The translations under genes and the position numbers were made by a program. Shown here in pieces: positions 26,601 through 38,600 of a stretch of 60,000 bases of DNA. Each line of letters opens with the position of its first letter. The stretch's first letter is position 1. Origin of the DNA: Lineus longissimus (taxonomy: Eukaryota > Nemertea > Pilidiophora > Heteronemertea > Lineidae); assembly GCF_910592395.1 (NCBI RefSeq), contig NC_088312.1, positions 20,097,292 through 20,157,291 on the forward strand, written 5' to 3'. The notes under the pieces are model-generated. The model was not told the origin of the DNA. It did no database searches and saw nothing but the letters and a program-made list of their open reading frames with translations.

Positions 26601-29600
26601 TCATGAACCCAACTTTATGGATTCAAAGATAATGTGAAACTTTACAGTGATACAGGGAACTGGCGATCCAAAAATCTGTGGTTTGAATCCCAGGCAAGAG
26701 AACTTGATTTTTCTGTACTTTTTTCATTCTTGCTGATTCTTGGTCAAACCCCGATCTCATATCCCAAAGATGTACTTCAAACTTAGGAATGCTTCGACTG
26801 ACATACTTTTTCATGGAGACAATTCACATCATAACCCCACTGATGAGCCTATGCGATGCAAAACAAATGAGGCGAAACGCGTCTGGAGGTCTATTTAAAA
26901 GTATCTATGTTTTAAGGAACTGTACACAGTGCCGCCTGTTCCCATATTTTCATACTTTTTCATGGAGAACATAATTTCTACTGGATCCAATTTCAATTCA
27001 ATATTTTTTGCAATAAATTCATTCTGAGCACCATGACTCCATGATGAGATTTGGAGTTGAGCTAATTTTTTTGACAACATTTCACGGTAAAAACGTTTCC
27101 AGGAAATAAAGAACTTCTTTAAAATCGTACCTTTTTTCCAGCAGACGCAGCTCTCATCCTTCCGAGTAAATCTTGTAGCTGCATGAAGTGCTGACAAAAC
27201 GCTATCGTCTCCGACATGAACCTCTGGGTATGGGTGTACCGTACGGATGCCATGCGCAGTTTGACACGGATGTCGTGAGGTCGGACATTACCAGGGTCAG
27301 GAGTGCCATATCTAAAAAGAATGAATCAAAATAGATCTGCCTTATATGAAGCACATTAGCATTGTGACTGAAGCCTGATGATTCCATATGTAGTGTACCT
27401 ATGGAAACCAACTTCTACATTTTCAAAGCAGTACAGGCAGTTACCATAATACCAATGTTGTTACTAATCAGTGTTAAAAAGAGGTCACATTCACTACCCA
27501 TTGAGCTGAAAATCTTAAATCATTATCATCATCAAACCTCTCTAGTTTATCTCTAGTACATGTACTTGGTACTAAACATTTTAAAGCCTGATCCAGTAAT
27601 ACTTACTTAAAAACATCAAAGTCAAGGGCCTGGTCTCCCAAGGTCATGAACTTCTCACGATACATTGCTCCATGAAGTGACGTATCCATCAGCGACATGC
27701 TCCCTAGCTTTCCCACGATGGCGAAGTTTCCGTCGCGAAGTGACACATGAGCGCCGACCTTTGAGACGCTAGCTTTAGCAAGTTCGTAATCGGGTTTGTT
27801 GAGTATGAGAGAGAGGCTCTGAATGTTTAAGTTGACCTCTGTGTTGATTACTTCCTCATCTGAAAGAAGTGCAAGTCATTTAGTTCCTGAGGGGAAGCAT
27901 GCCGGCGATATCGCAAGAAAATGGCATTCTGATCAAATATTTCTCTCAGAAACGCAGCAGTTAAACAAAATGTTATATTTCATCTTACGTCTGAAGTACA
28001 TGTAACTAAAAGAATAATCAAAGTTATAATCCTTTTGTATTCTATGGGACATTCTCTACCAAAGCTAGGAAAGAGGATAGAATCTTTCTCAAACCCATCT
28101 ACTGTCACTAACCCATAGTGGCAGGCACCACATGACAATCAGAAAGAGACATTCCATCTCCGGGAACTCCACTAAGATGCCCAATGCCTACACTACAGGT
28201 TTGCAAGTCAAAACTGATTTCTACGATAGAAGTTACTTACAGAATGGTGAATCATCCATGCTAGTCATTTTGGACATGGTGCGAGACATCTTGGCTCTCT
28301 CCTGCACCAAGTCCTCATCGTAAACCTTGGCTCCCATCCCCAGGAAGTCCAGCAGGACGACCCACGTCTGCAGGTTGATGACGGTGTCCAACGAGTTGAA
28401 GTCAACGTCGACGAACCTGTTGGTCTGAAAGTGAGAAAGTAGCAACTCATGAATTGGCATGTTCAATCATGAACTAGCGTCATGCCGAGTGTATAGATGA
28501 ACAGAGTGTCACAGCTTATGAAACGGCCACACAGATTCGGCTGATGATACACTCTTTACTTCCAAACTTCTATCACCAATACCAGGCTCCTAGCGAGAAG
28601 GCAACTTGTACTTTATATCTAACTAGCTGGCGGCTCCCGACTGGCTGCATCGAAAAGAGCTACCTAACGGAGCTGTATGTCGCTGGCACTTACCTTGTTG
28701 TACTTCTGAGTATATTCAGGGGACTTCTTATCGACCAGGAGAACATTGATATGTACGAGTGCATCACCAATGGGCAGCTTCTCTTGGGAGGTTGATCGTG
28801 ACATGAACGGGGATGGTGGAGGGGTACATGGGTACTCAGCCGGTCTGAATAGAAAGAAATTCAAAAACACTCAAAGCAAATTGCTAACTTTGCACTGACT
28901 TTAGCTTGGCTTCAAGTCTTAAGGGCTAAACTGAAGGATATGACACTACCGGTAAGTTCAAGTTAATGCCTAAAGATTAACAAGCATGCCCAGTCTCTGA
29001 AAGGGATAAGACTCTGGGAGGAAAGACTGGACAACATTTCCAACCAAGCAGAGAGATGAAATAGCTAGGGTAGGACGGCACTCACCCTTTGTTTGATTCC
29101 TTGATATTCATCCCCCGAACAACAGTCGCCGATTTGGAATGATGAGCCACAAACGCATTTTCTTTATGCAAATTAGACGGCAACGATGACGGCATACCAG
29201 GAGCAGGAGGTAGGATGGTGCTGTTGGGACATGATGTTGAAAGGAAGGGCTTCGATGAGGCATTATGTGACGGTTCGACTTTACTTCCAGACGACACCAC
29301 CAGGTGGCGATGGCGTGAGTCCGGCTCTTGAAGTAAGTCCTCCATATCCAATGCCTGAAGTGTCACCTGTATCGACGTTGTCGTTGGGTTATTTTTCTCC
29401 ATCACAACATTAAAATTCTGAAATTTGATATTCACCAAACCTTGTTCCCCATCCGCAAAATCGCCTCGCATTTCGACATCAAATATTGGCAAGTCGAAAT
29501 TCGCCTTCAAAGTCACAAAGGAGTTTTTCTTAGCCTCTTTGGTAACTTCCAATTTTTTCTTACTGTTCGTCTGCAAGAGAATACTTTGCAGTGTTTCGTC

Positions 29601-32600
29601 CAGTTTCAAGGCAGACACGCCTGGTTCCATACTGTCTTCAGCAGCCTCGTCCAACGTCTCCTCCTTGCAATCCCTTTTGTCCCCTTGTTCCATCGTCTCG
29701 GGGAAATCCTCATTGTACGTGATATTATCAACAGTTCGCAATATTTGTTCGTAGACTTTCTTGGCAAGAACAACCCGCAATGGATTCACGACGCGTCCCT
29801 TTATCATGATTGTGGATTGCTCCTCTTCCGTTGGAACAGACTCCCCAGCACGGGGCGTGAAGTCTTCCCCAAGGCTGAAATCATGCGTCAAGTTCAAAAT
29901 TTTCACCTCCGGGTCAATTTTGTCGATCGTCAACTCGACCATGGTATCGTGAAGTATCTGTTCACCAATGTCCGTCCTAGAGAACAACTCTGTCTGCGAC
30001 AGACCTTTCAGTTTCGGTGCCAATTCGTCAATATTCATGGAATATAAACTCATGTCACGAATATCGACATAAATCCGATCCTTATTTTCCACGACGCTAC
30101 CCAGATGCATCGGAGTATCCAGATTCATCATCGTAGAGTGATGCGCTTCCGGATTAACATTCCTGATGGAGATTTTCCCAAGATGTGCCACCAAAACTTC
30201 TGGACTCGTTTGGGTCTTCGGGAGGACGATGATCGGAGTTTGTAAAACAGCGTCTATTTTTAGATTAATCTCGTCCTCAATGTCCCCTTCTCCTTCAAGG
30301 TCATCTGGAATATCCCCAAGAGACATACTGATTCTACTCCTGCGATACGTGCTCGGAGAATCTAAACTCATCGTACTCCCATAGAAAGACGCACCAAGCA
30401 ACTCGGATCGTTTGTGTACTAAACCCATGGCGACCTCCGTGGCAGCATATTTTAACGACTCGGCCACATTCGACATGTAGTCTTTGAACTCGGTAGCGCA
30501 CTCTGACAAGTCGTTCAGAAACTGTGGCGAGTGCGTATAAATCAACGACGCCATTCGGAGCACAAGATTGACGCTGTCCTCTTTCGGTGCCTCCTGGCCG
30601 TATAGATGACTGTGAATCAGTAAATCATCATCGTCCTCCCCTAAATACGACTCGTCGCTTGCTTTGACCTGGCGTAAATGAAATGATAACGCACATGCCT
30701 CCGATCCAATCTCCGTCATGTCTTGCATGTAAACTGATTTGAACATGGATTCGTGAGCGGTTTTGTACATGTCGGCCTGATGAGGCATGGGGTTGTCCAC
30801 ATTTGGATCATGGCCAACCGTGACCACCTTCTGATGGTGCGTCCCCTCCGGGGTCAAGTCAATCATCTGAAGTCCTCCAAGGGACCCTTTCACTTCCATA
30901 GTTTTTCCTGGAATGATACGAAAATTTGTTCAAAATCGAAAATCATTTGCTAGATGATCTTGATGGACGACATCATGGGCTTGGCAGGACGAATGATTGC
31001 CGGCCTGATCCACCTTGGCAAGAACCAAACAGCCTGGTGCCCCAGCCCCCAACAGTGCAGGGTCGCCCCAATAGCCGTGCACACCTGTGGCCAATGAACA
31101 ATGATGACAAACCTAAGAATTCCCTGCATTTCCATTAAAGCCTCACTGTATTGAACTTTCATTGCATCTGCACTTAATGAAATGGCAGCTTTAAAGCACT
31201 TCTTACGAGTACTTTTGAAAATAAACAACCAGTGAAGCAACATTTGCTGAAAAACAGCAGACAGCACTATAATGTACTGCAATACAGTGTAATGCATTAC
31301 ATGTATACACTGCATTAATGGTTGTGTACATCTGCATGTAGAAGACTGCATACAGTGAGGCTTTAATGAAGGACCAAGCACTCTGCCTGCTACAGTATTT
31401 CAAGAAAATCATTGTGATACTTTACCCTTTTTAAATTCTGGCTGAAACACTGTAAGTCAAAATAAGGTAAATGAGACCTAAAAACAGTGACTGGAATTAT
31501 CACACAGAAGTGGCCCTGGTCGTGTACAAGCCTACTGATTCAACCACCGATTTTCACAGACGCCATGCCAATATTTTCTCAAACGCAAACTTGTGGATGG
31601 AAAGACTTTTAACAGTTTTAATATTTCTTCAAAAGAAACTTCAAAACTAACCATATTGGATCTTTGCTGGAGGTATGGAGTCCACTATAGGCTACCTACC
31701 ACCTATGCGGTATCTTTTACTTGCCCTGGCATAGACACTCAGGTACAAGGGACCACGGCATTTTGTCTCATCGACAGACTTTCGAATATTTTAACATTGT
31801 ACAGGTTGTGAAGAGCAGGACTTTTAGTTCCTTGAAAGATGCATCGGTTCATCCAGAAATACAATCCTGGGTTCTCTCAGGGACCAAATGCTTGGAAGTA
31901 AAGAGTGTCAACAACTAGCCTATCACCTACCTATCGTTGCCTCTATCTTGGCACCAGTAAGAGTAGCAGTGGCCACCTTCTTGCCGACCATGTGGCTGTC
32001 TTTCTCAACAGCTCTCATCAAGAGGATGTTCAGCCTCTGGAACTCGGCGGTCACTTCGGTGGTGGTTTCGACCGGCTCGACTTCCTCCGATTGGTTGGCG
32101 GGATCTTTGAGGTCTGCGAGTAGATCAGGGTTTGACGGACGCTTCTCTTCAGGTAAGACCCGCTTGAAGAAGCTTAGGAGTTCTACGATGGTCTGGGTAT
32201 TGGCTGAAACATGCAAGAGACAACATGTGTTATCAAATTCTCAAACTGATATTATCTTCTTCTACATCTGCAGGTGGTATTGTCAATTCCAATGGCCTTA
32301 GCATAGCGTTATATAGGCCCACTCTAAGCCGTAATCTTTTCACTGGTACATCCCACAGCAAATTCAACATTAACCACCTCACTATGGAATATCAAGCCTT
32401 CCCTGGCATAGGCAATCAGACAGAGAGAATGTCAGTCTTTTGTCTCATTTAAATGACTGGTATGAACACTTCCGATTGGAACAGTGCAAAATTTATGGAA
32501 CTAACCTATGATGTCCAAGCTGTTGAACTGGATGTTCAATAACTGCACCGTCTCTTCACTCGTTGACGACGGACCATTTGGACTGATCTGTTCAAACTCC

Positions 32601-35600
32601 ACCGTGATGAGAGCCTCACTATCATTGGCAGACGAGTTCGTAGAAAACGCGGAATCCGGTGGCGTCATGCTCAACGGAGGCGGCTGAGCAGCAGACGTGA
32701 AATTCGGAAATCCTTGGAATGAGGAGCCAGAGTTGACTAGGGATTGGAACGCAGAGGAGAGGACTGATTGCACTGTGTTGAATGGGCCGGAGGTGGATCT
32801 TGATGCTAGCATGTCATCGCTAGGAGATTGGGGAGACTGAGGTGACTGGGGTGACACTGGGCTGTTTGGGTCTGAGTCACGTATGCTCCCACTTTTACTA
32901 TCAATACTGGAAAAGGAAAGGAGAGACAGCTTTATTTCATTGTCTGGGGCTCAAAGAACATTTCTATCAAGATTACCTGTACTTCTCATTTGTTTGTAGT
33001 ACGTTGAATCAACAAAAACTTCACCTTCAAAAGCACACTTTAAAGAAGAGATTTTGTCTTACCATAGATTTCTATGAGATGCCACCAACAGCTCAAAGTC
33101 TTGTCCATATGTCTGCAGAGCGTCGACCACAAGTAAGCTATGTACAGTGAGCATGATTGATGTATCATACGGGCGCTTGGTGAAGTTTGCTCTTGCTCCA
33201 GACACTTGGAGTTCAGCCACAGAACGACCTGCAAAAGTAAACAAAGATTGAAATCATCTCAGAAACAATACAAGATCCTCACTAAGGATGCTGGAGTATG
33301 GGGTGTTACCAGATCTAGGAATTTAGAGCTTGGGGGGGTTAAGGGCCTAGCTTTATTTATTTGGGGTCATGTCAAGACATTGGTTCCTTACAGGGTAATT
33401 CAGTAGTAGGCCTATTTCCTTTGTGATTCTAATATTGGGTGTAGGCCTATGTGGGTTCTCCATGCCTGTGTTCTGGGCCATTTGACCAGTTCATGTCCGT
33501 GTGAGAGGTTTAAAATATATATCTATATCATTTACAGAAGTGTCATAAGTTATTGCTCTGAAGAAGAAAGTCTATTGTCATCCGGAAGAAGCAGTTTGTC
33601 TGTCCCCGGCTACAACCGTTCGTCGTGTAGTGCTCAGTTCAGGCATCTTTAGAAAGGCATTGAACCCTGCCATCAAGGATCTTTATCAATCAATCAATTA
33701 GTCATAGTAATAAGAGAAATGTCGGCGTGGAGAAGAAAAACGCACCTCTACTTTGGATTTCAAGCGACATCTGATTGATCGAGAACTGCATGATTAGTTG
33801 TCGTGAGTCAGCAGCATATTCCCGGGACTGATCGCCATCTGCAAGGCTGGAAAAGAAAGTTATCAATTACACTCTTTACTTCCAAATTACTAATTGTAAT
33901 GCCAGGCAGCTGGAGAGAAGGCAGTTTGCACCTTATATTTTACTAGCTGGCAGCTGACACTGAAAACAGATGCCAATTGGGCTTGAACCTTTGACATTCC
34001 ATCCATGAGACGAACACCTAAGCACGAGGCCATCGGGACAAGTACAGGTACAAAACAAATGAGTATTCTAAAATACCTTGGTACCGTAAAGTCAACTTTT
34101 AAATGGAAAATGCATAAGCCTCGTTCTGAGAGCGGAGTGTTTTGGACACGCAACCAAGTTCCCTCGGGTTGCACTAAAATGTGGAACCATGCACACGTCA
34201 CGTCAATGGAATTTCAGCTCACTTCAGAAGTTTGAGGCTCTCAAAACACTGCTTCAAACACAAATCAGTCAAGGAAGCATCAACCACCCTAAGTTTTTTA
34301 ATGAGCACTACACATATTTGCCGAGAAAAACGCTCCAATTTGCGCGGATTTTAGCATCACTTGAGCGAGCCGATGCGGACTTCCTATGCGCGCTGTACAA
34401 AATGTACATGTCTCATTTTCTGTAACGTTGCCGTAACATAATGTAAACAATGGCGCTACCGGCGCTCCGGCCGGGCCGGCGATGGATGGAATTTGCCAAA
34501 TTCGCACATATTCAAGTTATTTTCGTGGCCTATCTTTTTAAGTTTGAGGTATTTTAGAATAGAAATTGAACCCTCGGCTTCGGACCTCGGTTGAGTTACC
34601 AAGACACTCTCGGGTGGAGCTAAAATTTCGTCCAAACCCTCGCCTGTCGGCTCGGGTTTGGACTGTATTTTAGCTCCACCCTCGAGTGTCTTGGTAACTC
34701 AACCAAGGTCCTCCGCCTCGGGTTCAATTCCTTAAACAAAAAGTTTGAATTTGATAAAGTCATTTGATAAAGACATTACCATTCGGTGGAAAGGTATCAA
34801 TGAGGACTTTCTTTTGGTACCATTTAGCTGAGGGAGCATTGATTTGTTCTGGGTTTGATCATAAATTTTCAGTTTATTCTTGAAATACCCAAAGAACTTA
34901 CTTGGTTGTGCTCTTGCTGAGAGCAGGATGGGTACTGAAGTACATGCTCTGATCGACTGTGGCCTCAGATACGTCTGCCATGGAATCAGCCTGCACGTCT
35001 ACAGGGCTGGATTTACTCGACGGGGGCGCTGGCTCTGGCTCCATCAGCAGACGCATGCACATTTTTAACGCTTGGATCTGAAAAACCGAAAACATTCAGT
35101 CCATGTACTTTACTCCAGCCAGGGATAGGAGGATAAAGTGCCATATTTTGCCAAATGCAAACTCGAGTGACCAACACAATATAAAGAAATGGTAACAACT
35201 ATATCAAAGGCCCTCTCCGTTATATATCATTAGGTTCAGCGATGATAAACAAGTTTTTTTTCATGAATGGTCTCAGCTATGGATGATTAGGATCGCCACT
35301 TTACCTTACTCTCATTGACATGGACAACCAATGATGGGAGGTTTCCCGCTAATGTTGCACTTGGCCACTTAGGGTCGGCTGAGTATATCAATCGCCTAGA
35401 ACACAAAACAGTATGATCATCAGATTGGTACCAGGCTTGCCCGGGAAGTTACCCTGCAGTAGACCAGCATCATATCCAGGGAGACAATAGCCCTGTCAAC
35501 TTTAGAGTTTTAACTCCTCTTAAATCACTGCTTGTGCATATAGAAGATCACCATATTGCAAAACTTGAAAAGCTCGGTTTTCTCAATATCAGTCAAGATG

Positions 35601-38600
35601 ATTTGGAACAGTATCACAATCAATGGCTCAGTTTTACAAATCAAAGAGAGCAGCCTACCTTTCGAATTGTAGAGAAATACTGAATCTATCGACGACGTGC
35701 ATGTGCCCTGTTCCCTTAAAATGAGATTGTCGCCAGTTGTCACGCGCTCTCCCTGTCATGACCTGCAGGTCGGACAAGTCTAATGTGTACCTGAAATGAC
35801 AAAATGACATTTAGAAAAAAGATATACACATTTTTTTTAATTCAGTCAAATAAGTCATCCTTCAAACACCATTATGCCACCAAAGTTTCTACACATGCTA
35901 ACTACCTTTTGGGGGGTTTTCCACTGTGCTCACTTATTGAGCATTTTGTTGCAAGGGGCGTGCCTGTGCCCACTGTCTTTTCCCGGGGAAGTGGAGTAGA
36001 TCACAATGTCCTTATATGTCTCTCTTGGACAGTATCTTTGGCTCGTCATAGGCACCAGGAACACGGTATGTTTCAAATTTCATTCAAAGGACATGACAAT
36101 CAAATGAGTCAAGTTCTAGTTCACGTACCTATCATATATTTTCTCATGTAGTAACGCTTGGTCACTAAATTCATCCCCCATCACGTCACTGAGAACTGGA
36201 CTTGACGGATTTTGGCCAACACCGCCTGCACTGATTTGGTCCCCACTGATTGAGCCAGTGGGAATGGTGCTGTCATCTAGAAAGACAAGGTGGACATCAT
36301 TCTAGTTGTGGCATGGGAAAGAGATTTTTAGTCGAGGCATGGCCGATCTGTTTCTTCTTCTGCTTCTCTTGACCACTCAAATTTATGAGTGGTTGGCATA
36401 TTTCTATGGTTACAGTATGGTATCGGTCAAGATGAGAGACGTAATAATATTATTTTGTTTTTCACCCACCTTTTTCAGTGTCCTTTTCTGCAATTTTATG
36501 TGGCACGCTACCGAACTGGAGATGACCAAAATCAAACACCACCATAATCGTGTTAGGATCATTGAAGTTCTCAGGAATGATGATCTGGGGGGCAGATATG
36601 TCAAAGTCCATTGCCCATCTTTTACCCTGAATCTAAAAATTGTTGGAAAAAGACAAGATTATTATGTTTTTTTCATGCCACACCAATGTGGGCACCAATC
36701 ACTGGTGTCCTCGAGCAAGAAACTTACATAAATGGCTCCATATTTGGAATGAGACATTTTCAAAGTTCTTTGTACCCAGTAAATTTGCCAGGGCAAGCCA
36801 GAGACCCCAACAAGTGAGAAACAAGAGTAGCTTGCGATGTTCAATAGAGTTACCAACCAATAAACCTAAGTGGTGACCTTTCCAAGAGTCGAACCCATGA
36901 CCTCCTGATACTGAGCCCTGTGCTCTAACTACTATGCCACTGATCCCCTCACTAGAGGTCGGACGAATCCAACTTACCGCATCCTCTCCCTCCAGGAGTT
37001 GATCCAGAGTGTGTTTTATACCCGCTTTTGTTTGATTCTTTAATTCTTCATAACGCGTTTTGGCAGCAGCTGGCAAACATCAAGAGAAGGATATTAAGAT
37101 ATACATGTATATAGAATAGAACCTCTCCATAAAGGATACCTTTGATACTGACAGGTTCTGCCCTTAATAGAGAGGCAGTTTAACAGAGAGGCAAACCAAT
37201 TAGATAGGTCAAATTGAATGGAAACTACCAATTTTGAACCAATCCTAGTGTCCTTAGGATAAAGAAGCTGTCAAATATTGAAATTATAATTTACATGTAT
37301 CATGTAACAATTGTTGTAAACTACAGTGACGGTATCCAGTTTTACTTCTACTATTCTGATTTTATTGTCTGGTCCGTGTGTATCATCGGTTGATCCTGTA
37401 CTTCTCAACATGTGCCATTTGGACAGCCCACCTGCTTGACTACAACAGAATGTTTCAACAACAGAGTCGCAACAAAGTCTATAAGGTCACAACGTCATTG
37501 AGAAACCACCCCGGAGTCATGATGTCATTCAAACTGTGAACTTCGAACAAGACAGATGCAAGTCAACCCCAGCCACCCTGATGAAGCCTAGAGGGGCAGA
37601 AACGCGCGTCGGTGGAGCAACACAAAAGCCCAACAATAGGGACTGATGGACATTGTTGTAAACTACAGTGACGGTATCCAGTTTTACTTCTACTATCATG
37701 TAACAATTGTAAACATACTTGTTAATTTCAATTCAGATGTCCTTGAAGCCAGACCCTTTTTATGAGAGTTGAAGAAGTCAGAGATTCGCTTGATTGCGGT
37801 GGGATTATATACGATATCCAACGGCTTCGTCTTGATTGTTAATCTGTGAATTTAAAGGGATACAAATTGTGATGTTCACAAGATGATACGCAACAATAGG
37901 CAGTGTTCGAAATGACTACACAAAATAACTAAAGACATCTGTTGACAAAGGTCAACTACAACTTGGGATGGCTGACTTTGAGAAGACGATATCCAGCATC
38001 CACCATATTTCCTGCAAACCTAGGAACTGCCATGAAAAATTGAACAAAAGTTATTGATATTATCCATCAAAACAATTTTTACACAATTTCTTAACAAAAC
38101 GTCTCTCTGCTTCCTCTGCAGAAGGAACAACCTAAGGACCAAAATGCCAACAATTAAGTTATAGCAAACCAACCTATGATCGGTGCCAGAGTTCGGTGGG
38201 GTCTGTTCATACACGAGGCTAAACAATGATTCCTCAAGAGGGTTATCCTTATCTGATGTACCGAATGTACCCAGGCCCAATCCAGCAGTATGAGCGAGGG
38301 GTGGTCGGCTGCTGTTACCAAAAGCACCAATGTAGCGAGATTGAGTCATTGTCCTCTCCTGAAAAGTGAGAAATGATTGAAGAAACGGAACTGTGAACTG
38401 AGCTACCAGCGCCTTTACTGGATATTTCCGTTGTGACTGACGTGAAGATGTTTGAGACGCAACAAAGAGAGAGGACACCATTGGTGACCACTTCAACCTA
38501 GCTAGCCATAAGGGCCTAGACGACATCACAATCACAGTGATCGAATTCATACACGGCCCTCCAGGTCTCGACAAAACAAGAGACCTCTGACTCCGAAAAG

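Noticed and set aside
29425-30047. Plus-strand frames of 109-201 codons opposite VPS13D exon 23
   Set aside because: Antisense shadows of a long coding exon; no recognisable domain.
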